Positions 7,210-15,083 of a DNA stretch of 31,646 nt are shown here, piece after piece. The DNA is from a virus. Each line of letters starts with the position of its first letter. Positions within the stretch are counted from its first letter, which is position 1. The notes beneath the pieces were generated by a model. It searched no databases. It was not told the origin of the DNA and was given only the letters and a program-made list of their open reading frames with translations. Location of the stretch: positions 1 through 31,646 of IMG/VR virus record IMGVR_UViG_3300034066_001592. One strand, given 5' to 3'. A program made the translations under genes and the position numbers.

Positions 7210-8238
7210 ATGAGTATCAAACCTTATATAAGAAATGAATGGGGCAAACTAAAAGAGATAATAGTTGGCAGACCAGAGTTTGCTCAGATTCCTACTATAA
7301 GAGATAAATCTTTACATACGATTGATTACGCTAATTATACAGACGACCAATTTCGTAAGATACCCTATGGAACTTATCCTAAATGGATGATTGAGGAAAC
7401 GAAAGAGGATTTAGATAACCTATCAATTACATTAGAAGGGTTGGGTGTTAAAGTACATAGGCCTTCTCTAATTGATTGGAGTGAGAAGTATTCAACTGAA
7501 AATTGGGAAGTAGATGGATACTATGGATACTGCCCTAGAGATTCTATGTTGATTATAGAAGATAAAGTTATTGCTACTCCTATGGCTCTCCGCCAAAGAC
7601 AAAATGAAACTAGAGCATTTAAACATTTATTCGATGAATCACATTGGGTGGATTTTCCTAAACCAAAATTATTAGATTCAATATACGATAGGGGGTTATT
7701 ACCTGCACCTACATTAAGGAACGATGAACCCGTATTTGATGCGGCTAACATCCTTAAGTGTAATAACGATATACTATTCCTAATTTCCAACACCGGTAAT
7801 AGAGCAGGAGCAGAATATCTTCAAAAATGGTTAGATGATAATATGAAAGAAAAGTATAATGTACATCCAATAGAAGATGTGTATGCATTCATTCATATTG
7901 ATACCACTTTTGTACTCATTAGAGAGGGACTGGTCTTAGTTAATCCGAAAAGGGTAAATAGTACTAACCTACCTAAAATCTTTCAATCGTGGGAGGTTAT
8001 ATACTCTCCTGAGATGGTGGAGACAAATTGTTTAGAACATTGGGCAGAAGCATCACCCTGGTTGGGAATGAATACACTATCTTATGATGAGAATACAATG
8101 ATAGTAGAGGAAAGACAAATCCCTCTTATGAAAGAATTAAAGAAGTATGGGGTAGATTCTATACCCGTCCGTATGAGGCACGCTAGAACCTTTAGTGGTG
8201 GCCCTCATTGTGTAACATTGGATACAATTAGAGAATAA
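7210..8238 (+). CDS. Glycine amidinotransferase-like protein
   Basis: The start is set at ATG 7210, just after the epimerase stop; a longer in-frame start at 7183 would overlap that gene. The 342-aa protein has the guanidino-group-modifying fold of the amidinotransferase family. It has EWGKLKEIIVGRPEF at the N-terminus, YCPRDSMLIIEDKVI, EPVFDAANILKCNNDILF (catalytic Asp region), YAFIHIDTTFVLI (catalytic His) and SGGPHCVTLD with the nucleophilic Cys334 close to the C-terminus. The family moves an amidino group from arginine to an amine, giving for example guanidinoacetate, or the guanidino groups of aminoglycosides. Next to RmlC it may decorate a sugar, but the acceptor is unknown. Confidence 0.85.
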   Translation: MSIKPYIRNEWGKLKEIIVGRPEFAQIPTIRDKSLHTIDYANYTDDQFRKIPYGTYPKWMIEETKEDLDNLSITLEGLGVKVHRPSLIDWSEKYSTENWEVDGYYGYCPRDSMLIIEDKVIATPMALRQRQNETRAFKHLFDESHWVDFPKPKLLDSIYDRGLLPAPTLRNDEPVFDAANILKCNNDILFLISNTGNRAGAEYLQKWLDDNMKEKYNVHPIEDVYAFIHIDTTFVLIREGLVLVNPKRVNSTNLPKIFQSWEVIYSPEMVETNCLEHWAEASPWLGMNTLSYDENTMIVEERQIPLMKELKKYGVDSIPVRMRHARTFSGGPHCVTLDTIRE

Positions 8239-8242
8239 TTTA

Positions 8243-8274
8243 TTTGGATATATGGATTTTTTTTCGTATCTTTA
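8243..8274 (+). promoter_or_regulatory. Host-type (Bacteroidota) promoter, TTTG-N20-TATCTTTA
   Basis: TTTG at 8243-8246 and TATCTTTA at 8267-8274 are separated by exactly 20 bases, matching the Bacteroidota -33/-7 consensus (TTTG / TAnnTTTG) with one change in the last base. The methyltransferase ATG follows 19 bases downstream. The transcript may continue through 9864-10073 and the tmRNA, since no terminator is seen between them. Confidence 0.75.
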
Positions 8275-8292
8275 AAGACTAATAAAACTATA

Positions 8293-9852
8293 ATGTCAGA
8301 AAAGAAGTATTTTTACGAAAAGTGTGATTATTTTAACGAACCCCATATTAACTTAAAATATGAGGATGTACTTAAAATGACACTTACCGAATTTGAAGAG
8401 TGGGTTGCTATGTTCCGTAAGACCGTAGTTGATGAGTGGAACAAAACAGGTGCACCTCCACGTATCGGTTCTTCGGAGGCTGAGATTATAGACCAATTCT
8501 CTAAACTACAAACCTATAAGGTGGAAAAGTTTGAGGAGAAAGATGATGAGGGTAATGATGTAATTTTTAATTTTAATAAATTTGCAACACCCGTAAATCA
8601 ATTCTTTCCCGCGATGTATAAGACGGGAATCGGTGGCTCTTCTTATGATAAACCAAAACCATCTATCTACGATATATTTTGTAATGATGAATTTCTTCCT
8701 GAGTTTGCAAAACAAATGAGGAGATTGACAAGACAAGATGCTATGTATCGTTTCTCTAAAACATTGGAGAAGGATAATAAAGAACATCACAATACACATT
8801 TAGCTAGTGGTAAAGAGTGGATTGAAAAATGGATGAGTGGTGATGTATGGGATGGACATGATTTTTGTTTAGCTCAAACTGATAGTAGAATTCCATCTCT
8901 TCCAATTACTGCCGAAGAGGTAAAGGAATTATACAAAGCAGGTGTGATTGAATATAAGCATATTTCATCACTTAAAACTGCTAATTGGGGAGAAGATATT
9001 GATGCATTAACTGAATTAGAAAAACAACCTATTCAATTAAAGTGGTATCCATTAGGGCAAACTATTTTTCCTGAAGCAACTGCGGCATTTAGAATTGGAA
9101 TGGGTACACAAGCAGCTGTAAACTTTCCTCCACTAACTGCAAAGTATTTGTATCAGAAATATACAAACCATATTAAAGACCAAAAACAAATTAATATCTA
9201 TGACCCATCTTCTGGTTGGGGAGGTAGAATATTAGGTGCGTTATCGGTTGATGATAGAAACATTCACTACATAGGTAATGACCCTAATACAGAGAATTAT
9301 ATTCCTGAAATTGGTAAGAGTAGATATGAGTACTTAGCTGAATTCTTTAACTCTAAAATACCTGGAGCGTGTAATCCATTTTGGGGACATAAAAATACCT
9401 ATGAGATTTACAGAACAGGCTCAGAGATTATTAGTGAGCAAGAAGGATTCCAAAAGTATAAAGGTAATTTAGATTTTATATTTACTTCACCTCCTTACTT
9501 TGATAGAGAAAGATATTCCGATGATGAAACTCAATCATTTAAAAAGTTTGGAAACTATGAGAGCTGGAGAGATGGGTTCTTACGACCTACTTTAGTAACT
9601 GCATTTGAGTATTTGCGAAATGACAGATATATATTATGGAACATTGCTGATATTAAGATAGGAAAAAGTTTCTATCCATTGGAACAAGATTCAATTGATA
9701 TACTAACCGAATTAGGTATGGAGTATCAAGGTAAAATCCGAATGACAATGTCTCCTATGACTGGAGTTGATTTAAGTGGTGTTAAAAATAGTATGAAGAT
9801 AGGTGGTCAGTTCTACAAATATGAACCGATATTTATATTCTATAAAAAGTAA
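8293..9852 (+). CDS. DNA methyltransferase, N6-adenine/N4-cytosine type
   Basis: In this 519-aa protein DPSSGWGGRIL (304-314) is the AdoMet-binding motif I of amino-methyltransferases. FTSPPYF (397-403) is motif IV, the (D/N/S)PP(Y/F/W) catalytic motif, and KYEPIFIFYK closes the fold. The N-terminal 250 residues carry no known signature and could form the target-recognition part. No restriction endonuclease gene is adjacent, so this appears to be an orphan methyltransferase, as often seen in phages, probably protecting phage DNA or marking it for regulation. The target base and site cannot be read from the sequence. It has its own host-type promoter, which suggests early expression. Confidence 0.8.
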   Translation: MSEKKYFYEKCDYFNEPHINLKYEDVLKMTLTEFEEWVAMFRKTVVDEWNKTGAPPRIGSSEAEIIDQFSKLQTYKVEKFEEKDDEGNDVIFNFNKFATPVNQFFPAMYKTGIGGSSYDKPKPSIYDIFCNDEFLPEFAKQMRRLTRQDAMYRFSKTLEKDNKEHHNTHLASGKEWIEKWMSGDVWDGHDFCLAQTDSRIPSLPITAEEVKELYKAGVIEYKHISSLKTANWGEDIDALTELEKQPIQLKWYPLGQTIFPEATAAFRIGMGTQAAVNFPPLTAKYLYQKYTNHIKDQKQINIYDPSSGWGGRILGALSVDDRNIHYIGNDPNTENYIPEIGKSRYEYLAEFFNSKIPGACNPFWGHKNTYEIYRTGSEIISEQEGFQKYKGNLDFIFTSPPYFDRERYSDDETQSFKKFGNYESWRDGFLRPTLVTAFEYLRNDRYILWNIADIKIGKSFYPLEQDSIDILTELGMEYQGKIRMTMSPMTGVDLSGVKNSMKIGGQFYKYEPIFIFYKK

Positions 9853-9863
9853 AAATAAACTAT

Positions 9864-10073
9864 ATGAATGAAAAATTAATTTTAATGTTGAAAACCTCAG
9901 CTGAAGCGGATAAAGCTAAAGCATTACTCACATTAGACCTTTTAGGAAATAAAGGTGTGGGTATTGGTGACCACTCTACAAAAGATTTCTATAGCAATGC
10001 AGAGGAAGCTCTTCATACGTTAATAGATGCCGATGATAGATTGGAAGCAATTGAAAAATACTTTTCTAAGTAA
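9864..10073 (+). CDS. Small hypothetical protein, 69 aa
   Basis: This short, largely helical acidic protein begins MNEKLILMLKTSAEADKA and ends RLEAIEKYFSK. No domain is recognised. It starts 11 bases after the methyltransferase stop behind AAAATAAACTAT, and its stop lies 8 bases before the tmRNA gene, so the three are probably co-transcribed. The composition suggests a small soluble all-helical protein; function unknown. Confidence 0.65.
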   Translation: MNEKLILMLKTSAEADKAKALLTLDLLGNKGVGIGDHSTKDFYSNAEEALHTLIDADDRLEAIEKYFSK

Positions 10074-10081
10074 AAATAATT

Positions 10082-10457
10082 GGGGGTGCCTGGTTTTGAC
10101 AGGTACGATGAGTTGGTAAGTTGCAAGCAGGGTTAGATGGAAATCCTTAAATACCTATCGAACAATAAATGACGTAGAATTATCTACAATGACCTTCGAA
10201 GATGCTATGGCATTCGTTGGTGCTGATTACGCTCTAGCAGCCTAATCCCTCCCGCACACATCGTGGGACTTAAAATAGAATGTGTACCAAGGTGGAAAAG
10301 TGATTGAACCCAAAATCGAATCACCCATTGTTTATCGGTTGCCGATGGTGAAGAACCAACCGAATATTTTGTTAGTTAAGAAAAACTAACTAAGCTTGTG
10401 AATGATGTTTATTGAATCCGTATTTGGACGAGGGTTCGACTCCCTCCACCTCCACCA
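10082..10457 (+). ncRNA. ssrA: Transfer-messenger RNA (tmRNA)
   Basis: A complete one-piece tmRNA of 376 bases. The 5' GGGGGUG pairs with CACCUCC before ACCA at the 3' end, with a G-U pair at the third position, which is the alanine identity element. CCA is encoded. The T-arm reads GAGGG-UUCGACU-CCCUC (5 bp stem, 7-base loop), and ACUAAGCUUGU upstream of it matches a conserved tmRNA segment. After the tag stop, UCCC (10250-10253 or 10246-10249) with GGGA (10265-10268), and ACACAU (10256-10261) with AUGUGU (10280-10285), interleave as a pseudoknot. tmRNA rescues stalled ribosomes and tags the nascent chain for proteolysis. It lies on the same strand as its neighbours and has no clear promoter of its own. 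Confidence 0.95.
10171..10245 (+). other. tmRNA tag reading frame with long proteolysis tag
   Basis: The frame ends with GCT-CTA-GCA-GCC-TAA, coding ALAA, the ClpXP-type degron end; the last eight residues are GADYALAA. Reading back, the frame is open to GAC at 10171. Aligning the upstream AATAAAT with the AATAGTC that precedes the E. coli resume codon makes GAC the likely resume codon. The tag would then be 24 residues, starting DVELS, compared with roughly 8-15 in most bacteria. The resume codon is inferred and could lie downstream of this. Confidence 0.65.
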
Positions 10458-10466
10458 ATTTAATTT

Positions 10467-11156
10467 ATGATAAATAGCATTATATCCTTTGGTTGTTCTT
10501 TCTCTTGTTGGAGACAGGATTTTACCAAAGGATTTGTTGATTTGGTTGCCAATGATTATGGAGTTCAGTATCAGAATCATTCTATACCTGGAAACTCCAA
10601 TGAGGCTATCATAAATGAATTCAATAAACGATACCACCAATATGAATTAAAAGATTCACTAATCCTATTTCAACCTACATTTCTAACTAGATATTCTTAC
10701 TACGATTCTAAGTTTAGAAACCTAATATCTTTACAGAATATGGTTAATGCTAAAAGAGGAGATGAAGTTGTTTCTAATTTTCAAGTAATGTTTAATGAGA
10801 ATGAAGTTACTTCAATTGATTTTTATGAAAAAAAATTACAATTGTATAGAGATTACCAAAAATATTTATACAATGATGAATATGAGTACAATAAATTATT
10901 GTATTCATTATATAACATACAAAGTAGCATTGAAAAAATAGGTTCTAAAATTATATTCATATACTTTGATAGTTGGTACAAGTCTACTCCATTACTTAAT
11001 AAAATTAATTTCATCCGATTCGGAAATGAGTTATCTTGCCTTAATTGGGCTAAGAAAAATGATTTAACTTACTCAAAGGAAGATTTACATCTATCGGAGG
11101 AAGGTAATAAAGTTTTAGCGGAAAAGTTGATTAGTATGGGTCGTAGTATGGAGTAA
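10467..11156 (+). CDS. SGNH/GDSL-like hydrolase
   Basis: The 229-aa protein has block I as SFGCSFS (7-13, Ser at the nucleophile position), IPGNSNEAI as the Asn-containing block, and EDLHLSEEGN with D206 and H208 as the catalytic pair near the C-terminus. SGNH enzymes cleave or transfer acyl esters on lipids and glycans. A second, differently built SGNH protein is encoded at 23189-23971. It starts nine bases after the tmRNA 3' end. Its last 26 bases overlap the end of the convergent minus-strand gene. It could act on O-acetylated host surface polysaccharide; this is inference. Confidence 0.65.
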   Translation: MINSIISFGCSFSCWRQDFTKGFVDLVANDYGVQYQNHSIPGNSNEAIINEFNKRYHQYELKDSLILFQPTFLTRYSYYDSKFRNLISLQNMVNAKRGDEVVSNFQVMFNENEVTSIDFYEKKLQLYRDYQKYLYNDEYEYNKLLYSLYNIQSSIEKIGSKIIFIYFDSWYKSTPLLNKINFIRFGNELSCLNWAKKNDLTYSKEDLHLSEEGNKVLAEKLISMGRSME

Positions 11157-12093
11157 ATGCTCTACCTACATCACTAAATTTCATTCGTATAATTTGCGGA
11201 TGATTTCTAATACCATCAATTATATTTTCTTTATCCAACGTACTAAACTTATTCTGTCCCTTAATATCAAATACAGGACAATATCCCAATCTTAAACTTT
11301 TATCTTCTGGTGTTTTTTCAAATTTAGCGAGTTTATCTCTCATACCAAATGCCTCAATCATTCCTTCGTGAGTTCTGTCAAATAAAGAAAATTGTAAATC
11401 AAATTCTCCACTAAGTAATCGGTGTTCGGAAATATTACCTGGTTCTATTTGGTCATCATCATCAATACACACTTCTTGCCACGTCTTTCCTAATTGCGCG
11501 TAGTGAAGATAACCTCTACCAAATGCACCATCTAATGTAAACCATTCATCTGCTTCTTTTGGTAGCTCTACTTTTTGTATAGGAGAAACTCCATTCATAA
11601 AGGTAGTATAAATTGTAGCATCTCCCCTCATATTCCATTCTTCTATTTCATGTGAAAGGTCGTTTAATCCTCTAACCGCATTTATAAGAGCCCAATCTTG
11701 TCTTTCACATATTCTATTCCAATATTCGGATGGCCTCCACACTTGTCCAATTAGGGTTTCAAAATGGTGGTGGATTATATTATGAACCTCCATTGGATAA
11801 TCCTCAGTAATCATATCGGATTCTATAATATGATACTCAAACCAATCAGAGTTGTTAATCGTTTCGACACATCGTTTTAACTTATCTACTAATATCTTAG
11901 GATGACGGGTTGGTAGTTTAAATGCTCCCCAACGGGTTTCCAACTTCCAGGTTTCATCCCTAAGTAGTCCCTCTAGCATTTCATACCATAATTTGGCAAT
12001 GGGATTTTCTTGTACTTCAAAATCCAATGAATATTCGGAAGTTAAACGGTTCTCATCAAACTTACCGAAATCTATAGTGAAGGTTTTTTTCAT
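11131..12093 (-). CDS. Conserved phage hypothetical protein, 320 aa
   Basis: This is the only convincing minus-strand gene in the window. The protein is acidic and rich in Trp, His and Glu. It begins MKKTFTIDFGKFDENRLTSE, has a His cluster VHNIIHHHFETL near the middle and DDDDQIEPG later. No domain is recognised; similar proteins of unknown function occur in large marine myoviruses, from memory. It converges on the SGNH gene with a 26-base overlap and diverges from the 2OG oxygenase gene at 12150, with 56 bases between them. No good host-type promoter is seen upstream of its start. Confidence 0.7.
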   Translation of the reverse strand: MKKTFTIDFGKFDENRLTSEYSLDFEVQENPIAKLWYEMLEGLLRDETWKLETRWGAFKLPTRHPKILVDKLKRCVETINNSDWFEYHIIESDMITEDYPMEVHNIIHHHFETLIGQVWRPSEYWNRICERQDWALINAVRGLNDLSHEIEEWNMRGDATIYTTFMNGVSPIQKVELPKEADEWFTLDGAFGRGYLHYAQLGKTWQEVCIDDDDQIEPGNISEHRLLSGEFDLQFSLFDRTHEGMIEAFGMRDKLAKFEKTPEDKSLRLGYCPVFDIKGQNKFSTLDKENIIDGIRNHPQIIRMKFSDVGRAFTPYYDPY

Positions 12094-12149
12094 ATCAAAA
12101 CATTTTAATAAAACGATTATATGTATAATTATAACATAAATACAAAATT

Positions 12150-12806
12150 ATGGAAGGTGCGTACCACAAAGAGAATTTATACGATGTAAATCATTTAAAG
12201 GAAGAATTAGATGAGATATATAGTATATCAACTGATTTAGAACGATACACTAAAACACTTCATAGAGGGTCTGCGCATTTTGGTATGATGGAGGTACATG
12301 AATCGCATACCAAAGCTAAATCTTTTATGGATATGATTGTCAATTGGTATGTGGATAAAGGAGATTCTAGAATAGGTCAATTATGTTTAAATGGTGGAGA
12401 ATTAAATTGGCAGGATTATCCTACCACACATAAATGGATAATTGATAAATCTTTTGAATTATTTGGTGAACAATGTAAAAAGAAACATACGTTATTTTCA
12501 GGAAATCCATTATTAACACTTTACACAAAAGGATGTTTATTAGGAGGTCATAGGGATGGAAAGCCAGATGGATATGAAAAATTTCCACATCAAAAACCTG
12601 CCAATGTATTAATATATTTAAATAAAGATTATAAAAAAGAATATGGTGGGTTGTTCATAGTTGATGATGAAGAAATAGTTCCAAACTTCGCTGATATATT
12701 GTTTCTTAATTTCACCGAAGATTCCGACCCGTTTCATGAAGTAAGTAAAGTAACGGAAGATGTAAATAGGTTTGCATTATTGTTTAATATTCAGTATAAT
12801 AAATAA
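12150..12806 (+). CDS. 2-oxoglutarate/Fe(II)-dependent oxygenase
   Basis: A fourth 2OG oxygenase, 218 aa, away from the main cluster. LGGHRDGKPDG carries the H-x-D iron pair, NVLIYLNKDYKKEYGGLFIVDD is the characteristic beta-strand segment, PFHEVSKV supplies the distal His, and NRFALLFNIQY the 2-oxoglutarate Arg. The N-terminal third is helical and unrecognised. The layout resembles SM-20/prolyl-hydroxylase-type proteins. It is followed at once by the promoter of the metallophosphatase gene, with the stop TAA touching the TTTG box. Substrate unknown. Confidence 0.8.
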   Translation: MEGAYHKENLYDVNHLKEELDEIYSISTDLERYTKTLHRGSAHFGMMEVHESHTKAKSFMDMIVNWYVDKGDSRIGQLCLNGGELNWQDYPTTHKWIIDKSFELFGEQCKKKHTLFSGNPLLTLYTKGCLLGGHRDGKPDGYEKFPHQKPANVLIYLNKDYKKEYGGLFIVDDEEIVPNFADILFLNFTEDSDPFHEVSKVTEDVNRFALLFNIQYNK

Positions 12807-12838
12807 TTTGGTTTTATCAGATTTTTTTCGTATATTTG
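12807..12838 (+). promoter_or_regulatory. Host-type promoter, TTTG-N20-TATATTTG
   Basis: TTTG at 12807-12810 and TATATTTG at 12831-12838 match the Bacteroidota consensus perfectly, with a 20-base spacer. The downstream ATG is at 12842, only three bases past the -7 box, so transcription would begin at or next to the start codon. Confidence 0.85.
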
Positions 12839-12841
12839 GTT

Positions 12842-13621
12842 ATGAAATATAATATTACAGCAATATCAGATACCCACAATAAACACAATCAGCTTAATGG
12901 TAAGTTGCCAGGTGGGCATATCCTTATTCATAGTGGGGATATATCTTCATTGGGTAGAAAGCACGAAGTTGAACAATTCATTAAATGGTTTGATAAGCAA
13001 GATTACACTCATAAAATCTTCATAGCAGGTAATCACGATATGTCGTTTGATAGAGAGATTCTATTGAGGGATAAATTGGCTCATTTTGAGGGTAGGGGTA
13101 GAAACGATTATGATACATCTTGTTCTGAAGGTAAGCCACAATGGTTAGAGGATACTCTAAACAATCTACCAAACGGAGTTTACTATTTAGAAAATACCTC
13201 AGTTAAGATAGAAGGATTGAATATATGGGGTTCTCCTTATTCACCTACATTCGGATATGGATGGGGATTCAATGTAGATAGAGGTTATGATGCGGCTCAA
13301 ATATGGAATCAAATACCATTGGATACCGATATAGTAATTACTCACTCTCCAATTTATGGATATAATGATAGAACATCTAATACAAACGAAAATGTAGGTT
13401 GTGCTGATTTGTATCATAGATTGCACGAAGTTAAACCTCACTTACACTTTGCTGGACACATTCACGAAGGATATGGATGGGGAACTATACCATATAAAGA
13501 TGAGTGGGGTGATATTTATACCTTTAATGGTAGTACCTGTAACTTAAGATATGAAGCAATTCAAGACCCTATCAAATTCAACTATGATTTTGTTAGTAGG
13601 GAAATTGAGTTCCTTATGTAA
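12842..13621 (+). CDS. Calcineurin-like metallophosphoesterase
   Basis: The start is set at ATG 12842; an in-frame TTG at 12836 falls inside the promoter box. The 259-aa protein has the five metallophosphatase motifs: ISDTH (D10, H12), HSGD (D33), AGNHD (N64, H65, D66), THSP, and HFAGHIH. The GNHDMSFDR form resembles the MPPED1/2 type. These are dinuclear-metal phosphodiesterases or phosphatases; a role in degrading nucleotide signals or defence second messengers is possible but not shown. It has a perfect host-type promoter and is followed by a rho-independent terminator, so it is a single-gene unit, probably expressed early and possibly from a leaderless mRNA. Confidence 0.9.
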   Translation: MKYNITAISDTHNKHNQLNGKLPGGHILIHSGDISSLGRKHEVEQFIKWFDKQDYTHKIFIAGNHDMSFDREILLRDKLAHFEGRGRNDYDTSCSEGKPQWLEDTLNNLPNGVYYLENTSVKIEGLNIWGSPYSPTFGYGWGFNVDRGYDAAQIWNQIPLDTDIVITHSPIYGYNDRTSNTNENVGCADLYHRLHEVKPHLHFAGHIHEGYGWGTIPYKDEWGDIYTFNGSTCNLRYEAIQDPIKFNYDFVSREIEFLM

Positions 13622-13628
13622 GTAATTG

Positions 13629-13660
13629 ACCTCTAATGTTTTACATATTAGGGGTTTTTT
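13629..13660 (+). terminator. Rho-independent terminator after metallophosphatase
   Basis: CCTCTAAT (13630-13637) pairs with ATTAGGGG (13647-13654), with one G-T pair, across a nine-base loop, followed by six T. It sits eight bases after the metallophosphatase stop. The rest of the gap to 13725 is AT-rich with no gene. Confidence 0.8.
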
Positions 13661-13725
13661 ATTACATAACTCATTGATAATCAACGAAAAATATTTCAAT
13701 TTTCCTAAAAATAATTGATTAAATG

Positions 13726-13757
13726 CTTGGATATATCATACCGATTTAGTACCTTTA
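13726..13757 (+). promoter_or_regulatory. Host-type promoter, CTTG-N20-TACCTTTA
   Basis: CTTG at 13726-13729 and TACCTTTA at 13750-13757 keep the 20-base spacing, each with one mismatch to TTTG / TAnnTTTG. The ATG of the next gene is 24 bases downstream. Confidence 0.6.
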
Positions 13758-13780
13758 CTATGTACTAAGAGATAAACATT

Positions 13781-14128
13781 ATGAGAACAACAAACGAAAA
13801 GGCTATCAATTATTTGGAAACAAATCCAATAGTAAAAAACTTCATTTCAAAGGTAAATGAACTTCGTAAAGAACGTTACAAAGATATGAGTCATATGTGG
13901 GGTAAAACCGATTTGACCGTTGAAATTGGTAATAAGTTCATTCGTTTATGGGATGGAACTTCTTGTTGGGGATTCATCAGTAGAGTAGATGGTGATTTAA
14001 AAGGAGCACCAATTAAGAAAGGTGACTTACTAAAACCAGCGAGTTGGAAATCACCAGCAAAGCATGCGAGGGGAAACATTATGGATGGAACTGCTCGTTA
14101 TAGTGCATACGGACCGGAGTATTTATAA
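13781..14128 (+). CDS. Hypothetical protein, 115 aa
   Basis: Basic N-terminal half (AINYLETNPIVKNFISKVNELRKERY) and a C-terminal half rich in Gly, Trp and Lys (IRLWDGTSCWGFIS, LLKPASWKSPAKHARGNIMDG). The composition of the second half, with W, K, R and H clustered and RGNIMDGTARYS at the end, suggests a small beta-rich nucleic-acid- or ligand-binding protein. No family is recognised. It has its own host-type promoter and is followed, after a 32-base gap, by the HAD gene, so it probably heads the unit 13781-15407. Confidence 0.75.
   Translation: MRTTNEKAINYLETNPIVKNFISKVNELRKERYKDMSHMWGKTDLTVEIGNKFIRLWDGTSCWGFISRVDGDLKGAPIKKGDLLKPASWKSPAKHARGNIMDGTARYSAYGPEYL
14120..14127 (+). promoter_or_regulatory. 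TATTTATA motif, candidate phage promoter element
   Basis: TATTTATA overlaps the last codons of the 115-aa gene and lies 33 bases before the HAD phosphatase ATG. It is the same core as at 4966, 18259 and 26983. Because it overlaps the coded Tyr-Leu-stop, chance occurrence is more likely here than at the other sites. Confidence 0.25.
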
Positions 14129-14160
14129 AATAAGAAAATAACAAAATAAACAAAAAGAAA

Positions 14161-14544
14161 ATGAGTGTAAGAGAAAAAGGATTTAAAACAATTTTTAGTG
14201 ATATTGATGGTACTTTAATTGAGCAAGTAGATTTCAATGATTTAAACCCAAATGTAGTAAATGTTCTACCTGGTGTTAAAGAAAAGATGACCGAATGGAT
14301 GAACGCCGGACACTACATTGTTTTAACTACTGCGAGACCAGAAGAGTTGAGAGAGATTACTAAACAACAAATGATAACTGCGGGAATTCTTTATCATCAA
14401 TTGGTGATGGGAATCGGAAGAGATGAAAGAATCTTAATCAACAACAACTCCAAAGGAACTCCGGAAGTACCGAGAGCATTAGCAGTTGATGTTAAAAGAG
14501 ATGAGGGATTTAATTCAGAACGATTTGCTAAAGTTGGTTTATGA
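14161..14544 (+). CDS. HAD-superfamily phosphatase-like protein
   Basis: In this 127-aa protein FSDIDGTLIE has the nucleophile and acid Asp pair D14 and D16 of the DxDGT motif, and VLTTARPEE (54-62) is motif II with T56/T57. The C-terminal third (RILINNNSKGTPEVPRALAVDV) stands where motifs III and IV belong. It is short for a full HAD enzyme, having the core but no cap domain. This form resembles small phage and bacterial HAD proteins acting on phosphorylated sugars or polynucleotide ends. It overlaps the lipoprotein start by four bases (ATGA). Confidence 0.8.
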   Translation: MSVREKGFKTIFSDIDGTLIEQVDFNDLNPNVVNVLPGVKEKMTEWMNAGHYIVLTTARPEELREITKQQMITAGILYHQLVMGIGRDERILINNNSKGTPEVPRALAVDVKRDEGFNSERFAKVGL

Positions 14545-15083
14545 TAAAAAAGTTAATACCGATATTATTTTTATTTGGGTGTACAAAAGATGTAGATATA
14601 CCAACTCCTGTTAAAACTTACACATTAAAAATTAATGGTGTAATGAATCAAAACGGAATAGGTTCACTCCCTAAAGATGCAAATGGGTATTATCATCTTA
14701 AATTAGATAGAACTAAAAATCAAACGGTACACAGAGTAAATGGTACGATATTAGTAAATGGAAAAGAACCATATCCCGCTGAAAAAGTAGAATGGGAAAG
14801 TAATTTGTATTGGTTACTTAGGAGAAATGATACCGTTGCTACAATTACAAAGACGTATATCAATTACTTCACAGGTCAGTACCAAATCGTTAAGCTGCCA
14901 CCTTTAATTGCTTCCAAAGATGAATTAGTACCAACAATCAATTCATCCTCTTACAGTGGAGACAATGGAGAAATAAACACTATGATTGCACCTATCTATA
15001 ATATGAAAGGAGATACTATGATTATCAAAGTTAGTAATTATAACTCTAGGTTATTTATATTAGAAAAAATTGTATTAGAATAA
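14541..15083 (+). CDS. Predicted lipoprotein
   Basis: The 180-aa protein begins MIKKLIPILFLFGCT: two Lys, a short hydrophobic core and the lipobox LFGC, with Cys14 as the lipidation site. This predicts export and anchoring in the host membrane. The mature part is polar and beta-rich (TYTLKINGVMNQ, YYHLKLDRTKN, GTILVNGKEP), and no domain is recognised. Phage lipoproteins such as T5 Llp and TP-J34 Ltp block superinfection, so a similar role is possible here; that is inference from location alone. It overlaps the HAD gene and abuts the next gene (TAAATG). Confidence 0.75.
   Translation: MIKKLIPILFLFGCTKDVDIPTPVKTYTLKINGVMNQNGIGSLPKDANGYYHLKLDRTKNQTVHRVNGTILVNGKEPYPAEKVEWESNLYWLLRRNDTVATITKTYINYFTGQYQIVKLPPLIASKDELVPTINSSSYSGDNGEINTMIAPIYNMKGDTMIIKVSNYNSRLFILEKIVLE

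Noticed and set aside
10035-10066. Possible host-type promoter before the tmRNA
   Set aside because: TACTTTTC at 10059 resembles a -7 box, but the expected -33 position reads GATA, not TTTG. The tmRNA may instead be transcribed from the methyltransferase promoter.
10386-10640. Open frame of 84 codons on the minus strand across the tmRNA end
   Set aside because: It overlaps the tmRNA T-arm and acceptor stem and the start of the SGNH gene on the other strand. The tmRNA structure explains this sequence.
12094-12175. Promoter for the minus-strand gene
   Set aside because: On the minus strand TAATTTTG is present, but the nearest TTTG is only 16 bases away instead of the 20 seen at all other sites, and the box lies far from the start codon.
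12836-12841. TTG start for the metallophosphatase
   Set aside because: It lies in the -7 promoter box; ATG 12842 gives the usual beginning of the family's first strand.
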